A DNA stretch of 30,339 nt, from IMG/VR virus record IMGVR_UViG_3300044950_000361, positions 1 through 30,339 of that record, one strand, 5' to 3'. Of this stretch, positions 1 to 8,875 are shown one piece after another. This stretch comes from a virus. Made by a program: the position numbers and the translations under genes. The notes under the pieces were generated by a model. It was not told the origin of the DNA and ran no database searches. It saw only the letters and a program-made list of their open reading frames with translations. The stretch's first letter is position 1; each line of letters opens with the position of its first letter.

Positions 1-5
1 GCATC

Positions 6-3000
6 ATGGTGTCTGTCAAGATTGCATCCGATCAGGGCACCGCACGCAACCTGTCGTGGTATGGCTTTGAATCTCCGAGCAACCTCGCCAAGGCCGGGTG
101 GCTTGAGGTCAAGTACATCACCAAGCGCCCTGTTTCCAACTTCCCCGGCGGCAAGAAGTGGGCGTTCGTGTTCCAGACGGACGACGCACGCAAGACGGCG
201 AACGACGCCTACACCTCCGAGTTCGTCGCCCACGGCGGCAAGTACACCATCTATGCCACCAAGGACTATCTGCGCGGCACCGGCATCGCTTCAGAGTCTG
301 ACTTGCTGGCGTGGTACAACGCGGGCATGGAGATCGGTGCGCACTCCCGGCACCACATCGCCGCCACCGCCTATCGCCTGAGCTACGACGCCAACGGATA
401 CGCTGCGGCTGACACCACGAACTACTCGGCCGGCTGGGACTCGATGAAGGTCTCGCTCAAGCCGGCGTGGATGTATGCGCTGGGAGATTCTCTCGGCATC
501 GACCGCGCAAGTCGCCGCTGGGCGAAGTCAATGGCCCTGCCGGAAAACGAATGGTCCCCGTGGACTACGAAGCTGTGCGCCATGCTTGGCTACTCGACCG
601 TCCGGTGCGGGCAGTCCGGGTACTATGGGAACCTCCCGAGTGTGGGCATGGGCCGCGCCTACGCCGATACGGCGTTTTGTGGCCTTCCGTCGCAGCTTGG
701 TCGCGCGCCGCGCAATGTCATGATGCTCCCGACGTGGTTCGGCATCGAGTCAGTGGTCGGGGCCAAAGCGAACACCACGATCAGCGAGGCGCAGGTCAAA
801 GCGAACTTCACGAAGCTGGTCGAGCAGACGCTCGCCGACGGGCGCAACGTCGTTTCCCTATTCGTGCACGACTTCAAGACCAACCCGAGCGGCGCCGGAT
901 ACAACGAGGGTCTGGATCAGGAAGAACTCGACTGGATGCTCGACATCGTGGACGCAAAGGGCGGCTGCTACATGACCGCTACCGAATACGGTGACTGGAT
1001 CAGGGGGAATGCGACTGCCATTGACACACCGGCTTCTGCACATCGAGATTCGTTCCCGTTCTTCAAGTACGAGGCGGCAAGCCGAGTTTGGTACAAACCT
1101 GACGGCATCGACAACCGCTGGATTCGCGGAGTTCGCGCTCCGGGTTCCGCGGCTGCCTTCGACGTGACGGAGCCCGCCGCCTCCGCTGACCTGTCGGCTA
1201 CCGCGGGCGACGGCTACGTCTACCTGTACTGGACGCCATCGGTGTCGGCTGACGCCAGAAGCTACAGGGTCTACCGATTCTTCGACGGCGCCACGGACAC
1301 GACGCTGATCGGTACGGCAACGCAGCCGTACTTCATGAGTACATCCGTAGTCAATGGATCGCCCCACAACTACTTCGTGACGACCCTGGATGCCGCAGGA
1401 AATGAGAGCGCAGACAGTCCCCATATCGCGGCCTATCCGGGCAAGATCCTGCCGTCGATCACCCGCCCGGCGTACTATGCCCTGTGGTTCCAAGATCCGG
1501 GCTCGTCAATTACGTCGGCGCAGTTGGACTCGCTCGCGGCGTTCGACGCGGTTGTACTCGGCCCCTTCGCAATGGAGGGCTCGGTTGCGGAGCCCGCGTA
1601 TGCAACGATGCTGGCCGACCTGCGGTCGCGCAATAGCGACATCATCGTCCTGCAGTACGCCCATCCGTGGATGGTCCGCACTGACGGCCAAGGGAACGAT
1701 AGGTCGCCGTACATTCGCATGAAAGCATATGCTGACACTGGCGCAGATTCTTCTGGTTACGCGCTGAACGCTGACGGGCAGATCGTGCGCAGATCTGATG
1801 TTGCGAATATGCGCTTAATCAATTTCATGCGCACCGGATGCGCCGACTCGGTTGCGTTCATTTGGGCCGAGGCGTACGAAAAGAATAGCAGCATGAGTGG
1901 TGAATACACGGGACTGTTCATAGATGACGTTGCTCCTGACCCGGACTATCCCGTGTACCCCAACGTCCTGAGCGGAACGCCTTCAAGTGCCATTGATGTT
2001 ATCGACGCCGACCAGAACGCAGATGTGTATAGTGCCGGCAGCGAGGAGCCTGCGGCATTCCGTGCGTACCAGTTCGCGTTCCTGAAGGCGCTCCGCCGTG
2101 AGTTCGCGCAGCGAGGTCTACAGAATCGCCTGATCGTCGCTAATAACTGGTTCGGCGAGACGGGGACGACGACCACTACGGAGTCTATCCTCGCTCTGGT
2201 TGATGGGGCAATGGTGGAGGGCGCGAATAGGTGGTTCCCCGGCAATGCCGCTGCGGATACCACATGGGACCGCGCCTTCGGTCTGCGTGATCTGATGACG
2301 CATACGCAGGTTGCCCCTCCGATGCAGATGTTCCAGGTACACACGGACTCGTCCATCGCGTACCAGGCCGAAGTTCTTGCCCTCGCCAATGATTCGTGGG
2401 TGGGCGTCAACGACTTCCGCAACAAATACGGGCTCTCGCATATCCCCGTGATGCCCCGTCGCCTGCCGGCACCGGGAATCTATTCCAGTTACGACATATC
2501 CACCGGAGGATCTGATCCCGACACACTCAGCGTCAGGTGGGCAAATTACACGGCAAAGATGATCCTTGAGCGGAACTCAAGTGCGCCTACTGACACCTTC
2601 GCCGTGTGGCCCTACGTCATCTTCAACCCGACGACGCACGATACGCTGTCGATCTCGAAGTACTGGGAGAAGGCGCCGGATGTCGGCACGCCCCCGGCGC
2701 TCCAGATCGCCGTGTCCGGCGGCGACAACTACAACGATGTGGCGTGGGGCGGCGTCACCTACGCTGGCGACATCGACCACTTCAACATCAGGCGCTCGAC
2801 CGATAGCTCGTCGCCCACCGACCTGTTCAAAGTGCAGGCGGCGAACGTGAACAAGGATCTCAGTGGCAACTGGTCGTGGCGCGACTCGACGGCAGTCAAC
2901 GATTCTACGGAATACTGCTATTCAGTGGCATCGGTGGACGTGGCCGGCAACGAGGGTCCGCACGTTGACTACGAGTGCGCCACGCCAAGCGATGTCTGGC

Positions 3001-4844
3001 CTCCTTCAGCACCGTCCGGCTTCACGGCAGTTGGCGGCCCCGGCTGCAACGTCCTTAACTGGGGAACTTCCGGTGCGCCTGACTTCGCCAGCTACAAGGT
3101 ATACCGCAGGCAGGAAGGCGTTGCGTTCTCCCTGATCGCCACGCGCACCAACCAGATGAACTCGTTCCTGAACGACTCGACTGCGGTGCAATCTTCGATC
3201 TACCGCTACACCGTGGCGCAGGTCGATGACGATGCGAATCAGTCGGCACTTTCTGACACGCTGGAATCCTCGTGGTCTGGTCCGCCGCAGCCTGGTGTGC
3301 CTACGAACCTGACGGTCAATGCCAACACGCCCGCCCAGGAGCAGGCGCGGCTGACGTGGGCGGCGCCGTCGTCGCTGACCAACTTCGTTCGGTACAGAAT
3401 CTACAAGACCGCCGGCCTGTCGAGAGTGTTCTTCTACACCGACCTGATCGACAGCACGACGAGCCCGACGTGGGACGACACCGACGCTCCGTATGATGAG
3501 GGCTACACATACTGCGTCAAGGCTCTGTATTCTCCCGGTGGGTTGAGCGCGCGGTCGAACTTCGCGTTCAACAGCAACGAGGACACCTACCCGCCGACCT
3601 CGCCAACGCTCCAGATCGCGGCAGGCAACGGCATCGACGGCATCGACCTCAACTGGTCTGACGTGACAGGCGCGGCCATGTACTACGTCTGGCGCGGCAT
3701 CGGGTCGGCCAGCACAAAGATCGACTCGACGGCGACCAGTGTCTACACCGACACGGGCGCCGCCGAGAACACGACATACACCTACGGCATCAAGGCCCGC
3801 GACGGCGCGTTGAACATGAGCGCGCTGTCGAACACGATGACGGCCTCGTGGACGGCCACTCCGGCTACCGGGCCGTCTGTCAGCACGGTCACGGGCACGT
3901 TCGCGCACGGCAACACGATCACCGTGGCCGGAAGCAACTTCGGGGCAAGGACCGGGTACGGCGGCGCCGCGGTCGAGACGATCTTCGACGGCATGGAGTC
4001 GGGCGCGATCTCGTCCGGCTGGTCCGACAACGACGGATCTCCTGCCGGGATGATCGCATACAACAACAGCGCGTCATACCGGCGGCACGCCAACAGCACG
4101 GCGCAGGCTGTGACGAACTTCAACGGGGCCGTAGACGGCAACTACATGAGCTACGGGAGCCTGCGCTGGAATCCCACCACGCTGTCCGACAAGTACTTCT
4201 GCCAGTACTGGATCTACTTGGACAGCGACTTTGAGTGGGGTGCGAGCAGGAACCTCGCAAACATCAAGATCTTCCGGTTGTTGAGCGGAAGCCGTAGCTA
4301 CGTCATCGCGTTCAACCTGTTCGGCGGCAGCAACGCGATCAACTATGCCGCAGAGAACATTGACTCGGACATGGACTACGGCGGGTTCTCGCAAGTACGC
4401 ACACTGATGACCACAGGCGCGTGGCATTGCCTGCAGTTTGAGGCAGTAGAGAGCCAGCCGAATGTCGCTGACGGTAGTCTCAAGTTCTGGATCGACGGAA
4501 CCTTGATCAAGCACGCTACGCTGATGACCAGAAACGACACGGCGAGAAAGTACCTCCAGTATCTCGGCTGGTTCGACAGCTTCGCGGACCCAGGTTACAA
4601 CGACAACCATGTGTACTGGGACGACTTCTACGCGAGTACGTCCATTGCGCGGGTCGAAATTGGCAACAACTCCAACTACGACTCCTGCACGCACCGCGAG
4701 ACTCAGGTACCTACGTCGTGGACCTCAACGTCGACCACGTTCCCGGCAAACACTGGGTCGTTCACCAACGGCGGAGCGTACCTGTTCGTAGTTGATGCAG
4801 AAGGAAACGTCTCGGCTGGCAAGGCCATCACGATCAGCAACTAG
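6..4844 (+). CDS. Giant tail fibre/tailspike with deacetylase-like and glycosidase-like domains (5' end probably outside window)
   Basis: This is a 1612-residue protein as seen, probably a receptor-binding or capsule-degrading tail fibre. Residues 1-40 resemble the end of a beta-sandwich (DNRLRE-like) domain, and no stop precedes the ATG, so the gene probably begins upstream of the window. Residues about 50-340 look like a polysaccharide-deacetylase (NodB-type) fold: TDD at 58-60 and the zinc-type H-S-x-x-H at 113-117. A fibronectin III-like segment (about 390-475) follows. A TIM-barrel glycosidase-like region (about 485-800) contains GLFIDDV, with D640/D641 as candidate catalytic acids. Further FnIII-like repeats run from about 890 to 1285. 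The C-terminus holds an IPT/TIG-like half (about 1289-1320), a jelly-roll (LamG-like) stretch, and what looks like the second TIG half (about 1549-1611). The gene sits directly upstream of the terminase. The enzymatic calls rest on motif reading and are moderately sure; the fibre role is inferred from domain style and context. Confidence 0.75.
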   Translation: MVSVKIASDQGTARNLSWYGFESPSNLAKAGWLEVKYITKRPVSNFPGGKKWAFVFQTDDARKTANDAYTSEFVAHGGKYTIYATKDYLRGTGIASESDLLAWYNAGMEIGAHSRHHIAATAYRLSYDANGYAAADTTNYSAGWDSMKVSLKPAWMYALGDSLGIDRASRRWAKSMALPENEWSPWTTKLCAMLGYSTVRCGQSGYYGNLPSVGMGRAYADTAFCGLPSQLGRAPRNVMMLPTWFGIESVVGAKANTTISEAQVKANFTKLVEQTLADGRNVVSLFVHDFKTNPSGAGYNEGLDQEELDWMLDIVDAKGGCYMTATEYGDWIRGNATAIDTPASAHRDSFPFFKYEAASRVWYKPDGIDNRWIRGVRAPGSAAAFDVTEPAASADLSATAGDGYVYLYWTPSVSADARSYRVYRFFDGATDTTLIGTATQPYFMSTSVVNGSPHNYFVTTLDAAGNESADSPHIAAYPGKILPSITRPAYYALWFQDPGSSITSAQLDSLAAFDAVVLGPFAMEGSVAEPAYATMLADLRSRNSDIIVLQYAHPWMVRTDGQGNDRSPYIRMKAYADTGADSSGYALNADGQIVRRSDVANMRLINFMRTGCADSVAFIWAEAYEKNSSMSGEYTGLFIDDVAPDPDYPVYPNVLSGTPSSAIDVIDADQNADVYSAGSEEPAAFRAYQFAFLKALRREFAQRGLQNRLIVANNWFGETGTTTTTESILALVDGAMVEGANRWFPGNAAADTTWDRAFGLRDLMTHTQVAPPMQMFQVHTDSSIAYQAEVLALANDSWVGVNDFRNKYGLSHIPVMPRRLPAPGIYSSYDISTGGSDPDTLSVRWANYTAKMILERNSSAPTDTFAVWPYVIFNPTTHDTLSISKYWEKAPDVGTPPALQIAVSGGDNYNDVAWGGVTYAGDIDHFNIRRSTDSSSPTDLFKVQAANVNKDLSGNWSWRDSTAVNDSTEYCYSVASVDVAGNEGPHVDYECATPSDVWPPSAPSGFTAVGGPGCNVLNWGTSGAPDFASYKVYRRQEGVAFSLIATRTNQMNSFLNDSTAVQSSIYRYTVAQVDDDANQSALSDTLESSWSGPPQPGVPTNLTVNANTPAQEQARLTWAAPSSLTNFVRYRIYKTAGLSRVFFYTDLIDSTTSPTWDDTDAPYDEGYTYCVKALYSPGGLSARSNFAFNSNEDTYPPTSPTLQIAAGNGIDGIDLNWSDVTGAAMYYVWRGIGSASTKIDSTATSVYTDTGAAENTTYTYGIKARDGALNMSALSNTMTASWTATPATGPSVSTVTGTFAHGNTITVAGSNFGARTGYGGAAVETIFDGMESGAISSGWSDNDGSPAGMIAYNNSASYRRHANSTAQAVTNFNGAVDGNYMSYGSLRWNPTTLSDKYFCQYWIYLDSDFEWGASRNLANIKIFRLLSGSRSYVIAFNLFGGSNAINYAAENIDSDMDYGGFSQVRTLMTTGAWHCLQFEAVESQPNVADGSLKFWIDGTLIKHATLMTRNDTARKYLQYLGWFDSFADPGYNDNHVYWDDFYASTSIARVEIGNNSNYDSCTHRETQVPTSWTSTSTTFPANTGSFTNGGAYLFVVDAEGNVSAGKAITISN

Positions 4845-4857
4845 CGGAGGATCGCCC

Positions 4858-5064
4858 GTGAACTTCGACATGACGCTCAGGCTCGACTTCCTGCTCGTAG
4901 CAGCCAGCGTGCTGTTCTTCGTGGCGAGGCTCCAGTCGAAGGTTGATGGCCTTTCGTCGGCGGTCGAGCGGATCAGCAAGTTGCTCAGTGACGTGGAGAT
5001 CCGCGTCAGGGACACAGAACTCAATGTGGCCGAACACATGGGCGAGAGCAGGGCGCAGAAATGA
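4858..5064 (+). CDS. Small membrane protein with one TM segment and coiled coil
   Basis: This is a 68-residue protein. I chose GTG at 4858 because GGAGG at 4846-4850 lies seven bases upstream; the longer reading from 4792 would overlap the fibre gene heavily. The N-terminus has one hydrophobic segment (FLLVAASVLFFVA, about residues 11-23). It is followed by a heptad-like, charged stretch (KVDGLSSAVERISKLL) of coiled-coil character. The stop overlaps the next start as ATGA. The layout fits a small phage inner-membrane protein such as a holin or spanin-like lysis protein, but there is no diagnostic motif, and the M15 endolysin lies far away at 27.1 kb. Function is not assigned. Confidence 0.7.
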   Translation: MNFDMTLRLDFLLVAASVLFFVARLQSKVDGLSSAVERISKLLSDVEIRVRDTELNVAEHMGESRAQK

Positions 5065-5276
5065 TCACCAAGATCCTCGGCCACGTCCAGATGACGCAGA
5101 TGATGAAGAAGCTGCGCGGCGGGCCGCAGTCGATGGTCCCGATGGCGCCGGCCAAGGGGTCGGGCGTGCCGAACGCTTCCGGGCTCACGCCGAAGAAGGC
5201 TCGAGGGTACGTCACGCCGATGCAGAAGCCCAACTGGACCGTGCCGACGACGATGACCGCGAAGAAGAAGGTGTAG
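5061..5276 (+). CDS. Small basic hypothetical protein
   Basis: This is a 71-residue protein that I do not recognise. It is rich in Lys, Met, Pro and Gly with a basic C-terminus ending AKKKV, and has no membrane segment. It begins inside an ATGA overlap with the preceding gene and ends four bases before the terminase start, so it is translationally linked to both. The position immediately upstream of the large terminase is where small terminase or packaging helpers often lie, but 71 residues without a visible HTH is weak support for that. It is best left as hypothetical. Confidence 0.65.
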   Translation: MITKILGHVQMTQMMKKLRGGPQSMVPMAPAKGSGVPNASGLTPKKARGYVTPMQKPNWTVPTTMTAKKKV

Positions 5277-5279
5277 ACC

Positions 5280-6701
5280 GTGGCAAGGCCGCACGAAGAA
5301 TCAATCGCTTGGGAGCCGCAACCCGGCCCGCAGACGCTGCTCGTTCAGTGTCCGGCCGAGGAGTGCTTCTATGGCGGTGCGGTCGGTGGCGGCAAGACTG
5401 ACGGCCTCCTGGGCGACTTCTCCCGCGGCATCCAATACGGGTCGAAGTGGATCGGCCTGTTCGTGCGCCGGTACACGCCTGACATGAGCTACGTCATCCG
5501 CCGCGCGCAGGAGATCTTCTGCCCGGTGTACGGCGCCGAGTGCTGGAAAGAGGCCAAGCAGCAGTTCGTGTTCCCCGGCGGGGCGATCCTTCAGTTCAGG
5601 GCCGCCGACCGGGACGCCGATGCGCTGAAGCATCAGGGCCAGCAGTATTCGTGGATCGGCATCGACGAGTTGACCCAGTGGGAAACGGACTACGTTTACA
5701 CCTACCTGTTCCACCGCATGAGGACGGCCAACAAGGGCATCCCGCTGCGGATGCGGGCGACCGGCAATCCTGGTGGACCGGGCCATAATTGGGTGAAGTC
5801 TAGGTTCATTGATATCGCGCCTCCGGGCATCCCGGTGCTGGTCACGCGCAAGGACGGCACGACCTACTACCGCGTGTTCATCAAGTCGAAGCTCGAGGAC
5901 AACCAGCGGCTGATGCAGGCTGACCCCGGCTACGGCGGGCGCATCTACGAGATCAGCGACCCGGTGATGGCCCGCGCGATGCGCGACGGTGACTGGAACA
6001 TCGCCGTCGGCGCCGCCTTCCCCGAGTTCGACCCGAAGATCCACGTCATCGACAACGCGCCGATCCCGACCGATGCCAAGATCCTCCGGGCGATGGACTG
6101 GGGATCGACAGACCCCTACTGCTGCCTGTGGGGGTTCTGCTACGACGGCGACCTGATCATCGGCGGCGAGCGGTACGGATGGGGCGGGAAGCCCAACGTC
6201 GGCACCGGGGAGGCGCCAAGCACGGTCAGGGCCAAGCTGGCCGGGTACGAGCGCATGAACGAGATCTACGTCCCCTACGGGTGGCTGGACAGCCAGTGTT
6301 GGGACACCAACAGCGGCATCGGGATGATCGCCAGCGAGTTGATGGGCAAGCGCGACGACCCTGATCACATGGTCTGGCACCCCTGGAAGAAGGGGCCGAA
6401 CAGCCGCGTGAACCAGAAGCAGGCCGTCCACCAGATGCTTCAGGTGGTCAATGGCAAGTCGCGCCTGAAGATCATGCGCCGCTGCGAACACCTGATCCGC
6501 ACGCTGCCGGCCGTGGTGCGCGACAAGCACAACAACGAGGACGTGGACACCAACTGCGAGGATCACGCCTACGACACGCTCCGGGCGCTGATCGCCTCGG
6601 GCATCCCCACCAGGGAGGATCTTCGTAGGCGCACCATGCGGCAGTACCAGGAGTCGTACACCGTCATCAGGCCGAGCGAACTGCCCGGTGGAGGGTTCTA
6701 G
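5280..6701 (+). CDS. terL: Terminase large subunit (packaging ATPase/nuclease)
   Basis: The 473-residue protein is the motor that pumps phage DNA into the prohead and cuts the concatemer. The ATPase motifs are clear: Walker A GGAVGGGKT at residues 32-40, Walker B WIGIDE at 125-130 with the catalytic Glu, and a coupling-type motif RATGNPGG near 159-166. The C-terminal nuclease (RNase H-like) part starts at about residue 265 with MDWGSTDPY, whose Asp is a candidate metal ligand. It ends with EDHAYDTLRAL, which supplies the last acidic ligand. Length is normal for the family. The start is GTG, and the stop TAG shares one base with the GTG of the portal gene (TAGTG). Confidence is high. Confidence 0.95.
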   Translation: MARPHEESIAWEPQPGPQTLLVQCPAEECFYGGAVGGGKTDGLLGDFSRGIQYGSKWIGLFVRRYTPDMSYVIRRAQEIFCPVYGAECWKEAKQQFVFPGGAILQFRAADRDADALKHQGQQYSWIGIDELTQWETDYVYTYLFHRMRTANKGIPLRMRATGNPGGPGHNWVKSRFIDIAPPGIPVLVTRKDGTTYYRVFIKSKLEDNQRLMQADPGYGGRIYEISDPVMARAMRDGDWNIAVGAAFPEFDPKIHVIDNAPIPTDAKILRAMDWGSTDPYCCLWGFCYDGDLIIGGERYGWGGKPNVGTGEAPSTVRAKLAGYERMNEIYVPYGWLDSQCWDTNSGIGMIASELMGKRDDPDHMVWHPWKKGPNSRVNQKQAVHQMLQVVNGKSRLKIMRRCEHLIRTLPAVVRDKHNNEDVDTNCEDHAYDTLRALIASGIPTREDLRRRTMRQYQESYTVIRPSELPGGGF

Positions 6702-8671
6702 TGGCAATCACTATCAAATCCGAGGCTGCGCTCGCCCAGATCCGCGATCAGGTCGTGGACAATTGGCGGCACTACAAGGATGACCGGGCGGAGCTTGAGG
6801 CCGTCTGGAAACGCTGCATGATGGCCTACCTCTGCAAGTTCGACAAGAAGTGGGTCCAGTACGCCGACGCAGCGAACCGATCGCACCGCTACCTATCTAT
6901 CAGTTTCGACGCCGTTGAGACTTGGGTTCCCCAGATCTACGACGCCGTTCTGGGCCGCGACGAGGCGATCAACATCGTCCCTTGGCGCGTGGGCGGCGAC
7001 AACGAGATGGACGACAAGCTGGCCGACGATATGCGGTTCCTGCTGCGCTTCCAGATGGAGTACGGAAAGTACCGCCGGACGATGCAGAAGGGGCTCAGGT
7101 CCATCGCCATCACCGGAAACTGCCCGTGGTGGGTGGACTGGAAGGTCAAGCGCGGCGTCAACTACCAGGCGTTCTCGCAGGCGATGGATCAGTGGATGGT
7201 CGAGGCCGTCGAGTACAAGCAGGAACACGACGCGATCATGCAGGATTGGCAGGGCATGGTCATTCAGTCGTCGGTGGCCGGTTCGCAGCCGCCGCCCATG
7301 CCCGAGTTCACGCCGCCGCCGGAGCCGCCGAAGGACACGGACATCATCTATCAGGGACCGATCCTGCGCGTCGGGTCGATCTTCCACTACGTCCAAGAGA
7401 CGTACCCGAGGACCGAAGAAGATGCCATCCGCATCATGCGCTCGTTCGTGACGAAGGAGTACCTGAAGTCGATGTCGAAGCCCGACGACACGGGCTACGT
7501 CATGTTCGAAAACGTGGATAAGGTCCACAACGTCACGAGCGAGGACAAGGCCAAGGACAACGACGCCGACGCGCTGGTCAAGATGGCGCTCGGGTTGCAG
7601 ATGCCCGTCGGCCCCGACAAGGTGGACCTGAAATCGCAGCACGGGACGTTCGAGATCCCGAGCGGGCCGGACGCCGGGATCTACGAGAACTACGTCGTGG
7701 TCGTGGCGAACGACCTGACGGTCATCCGCTGCGAGCCGTCCCCGATGTTCAGCGGCCGGCCGCTGGTGAACAACGCCCGTCTGACCGTGGTCGAGGGCGC
7801 CGTCTACGGCATCGGGATTCTGGAGAAGGCGCTGGACGAGCAGGACACCGCGAATGCCCTGCACAACCAGAACATCGACGCCACCAACTCGATCATCCAG
7901 CCGGAGTGCGAAGTCGTTCAGGACTGGCTGGTCGATGGCATCATGAAGCCGAGCGGCCCCGGCGTGCGGCACTACGTCACGCAGCAGGGCTCGATCACGC
8001 CGATCCAGAAGAACTTCCAGGGTCTGCCTATCGGCTTCGCGGCCGAGGAGGCGGCTATCGCGCGTCACGAGAGGATCACCGGAGCGGTCAACACGGCCGG
8101 TGGAGTCAAGGAATCTGCAACCAGAACCGCCCGTAATTCCAACGTCATTGCGACGAAACTGGGCGGGGCCGTTGAGGCCGTGGAGGAGGATCTGTTCGAG
8201 GAGGCTCTGAACACCGCGATGGAGATGAATATGCAGTACGTCACGGAGGACGTGGTGGCTGCGCTCACGCAGGACGGCAAGAGCGTCGTGCGGAAAATCT
8301 CCCCGGTGGACATCAGGCGCGGGTGGACGGTCCGGGTCGCCGGGTCGAAGCACATGGCCGAGAAGCAGGAGCGCACGCAGAACCTGATGATGGCCACGCA
8401 GATGTCGGCCCAGTTTGAGGCCGGCGGACAGCCATCGCCCATCCGCAAGGAGAAGCTGGCCCAACGGCTGTTCAAGGAGATCCTGGGCGAGTCGGGCGAC
8501 CTGGTGATGGACACCGAGGAGTACAAAGCCCTGATGGTGGAGTTCCAGGCAGCGCAGGCGGCGGCGCAGATGGCCGCGCAGACGGGAGCGATGGGCGATG
8601 CAGCAGGACCAGGAGCAGGAACGGAACAGCCGGGAGCGGGTGCGCCAAGCGGCCCTCCGCAGGGCTCATAG
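6701..8671 (+). CDS. Portal protein
   Basis: This is a 656-residue protein lying between terminase and scaffold, the standard portal position. The N-terminal half (about 15-200) is rich in aromatic and charged helices and contains SISFDAVETWVPQIYDAVLG, typical of podovirus-type portals. A proline-rich segment (PPPMPEFTPPPEPPKD) lies near residues 200-215. The middle contains the wing/stem-like stretch around ALDEQDTANALHNQNIDAT. The C-terminus (about 610-656) is Ala/Gln/Gly/Pro-rich and low in complexity. The portal forms the dodecameric channel for DNA entry and exit and binds the terminase. The start GTG overlaps the terminase stop by one base. The last 74 bases overlap the next gene. Confidence 0.88.
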   Translation: MAITIKSEAALAQIRDQVVDNWRHYKDDRAELEAVWKRCMMAYLCKFDKKWVQYADAANRSHRYLSISFDAVETWVPQIYDAVLGRDEAINIVPWRVGGDNEMDDKLADDMRFLLRFQMEYGKYRRTMQKGLRSIAITGNCPWWVDWKVKRGVNYQAFSQAMDQWMVEAVEYKQEHDAIMQDWQGMVIQSSVAGSQPPPMPEFTPPPEPPKDTDIIYQGPILRVGSIFHYVQETYPRTEEDAIRIMRSFVTKEYLKSMSKPDDTGYVMFENVDKVHNVTSEDKAKDNDADALVKMALGLQMPVGPDKVDLKSQHGTFEIPSGPDAGIYENYVVVVANDLTVIRCEPSPMFSGRPLVNNARLTVVEGAVYGIGILEKALDEQDTANALHNQNIDATNSIIQPECEVVQDWLVDGIMKPSGPGVRHYVTQQGSITPIQKNFQGLPIGFAAEEAAIARHERITGAVNTAGGVKESATRTARNSNVIATKLGGAVEAVEEDLFEEALNTAMEMNMQYVTEDVVAALTQDGKSVVRKISPVDIRRGWTVRVAGSKHMAEKQERTQNLMMATQMSAQFEAGGQPSPIRKEKLAQRLFKEILGESGDLVMDTEEYKALMVEFQAAQAAAQMAAQTGAMGDAAGPGAGTEQPGAGAPSGPPQGS

Positions 8672-8873
8672 CGACGGAGCCCTTGACGGGCTGATCGAGT
8701 TTATTGAATCGCAGGTCAGCCGGCACGAGTTGCCGATTGAGCCTACGGGAGCGGAATGGCCCTACAAGCGGGCCTTCCAGGATGGGCAGTTGAACCAGGC
8801 GGTCGCCATCCACAGATGGCTCGCCGCCAGAATCAAGAAGTCGCCCGACGGGGCGGAAAACACGGAGGGTTAG
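8598..8873 (+). CDS. Small hypothetical head-region protein overlapping portal
   Basis: This is a 91-residue protein. Its ATG lies 74 bases inside the portal gene; a GTG at 8640 in the same frame, preceded by a GGGAG-like stretch, is an alternative start that would shorten the overlap to 32 bases. The sequence is polar and helical, with a Gln/Glu/Arg-rich start and a conserved-looking end (WPYKRAFQDGQLNQAVAIHRWL). There is no membrane segment. It lies between portal and scaffold, and its stop overlaps a possible GTG of the scaffold gene. I do not recognise the family. The context suggests a minor head-assembly factor, which is inference only. Confidence 0.7.
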   Translation: MQQDQEQERNSRERVRQAALRRAHSDGALDGLIEFIESQVSRHELPIEPTGAEWPYKRAFQDGQLNQAVAIHRWLAARIKKSPDGAENTEG

Positions 8874-8875
8874 TG

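Noticed and set aside
5301-6707. 468-codon minus-strand frame opposite the terminase
   Set aside because: Exact antisense of terL with no motifs; explained by GC bias at third positions.
6893-8464. 523-codon minus-strand frame opposite the portal gene
   Set aside because: Antisense shadow; no ribosome binding site or domain.
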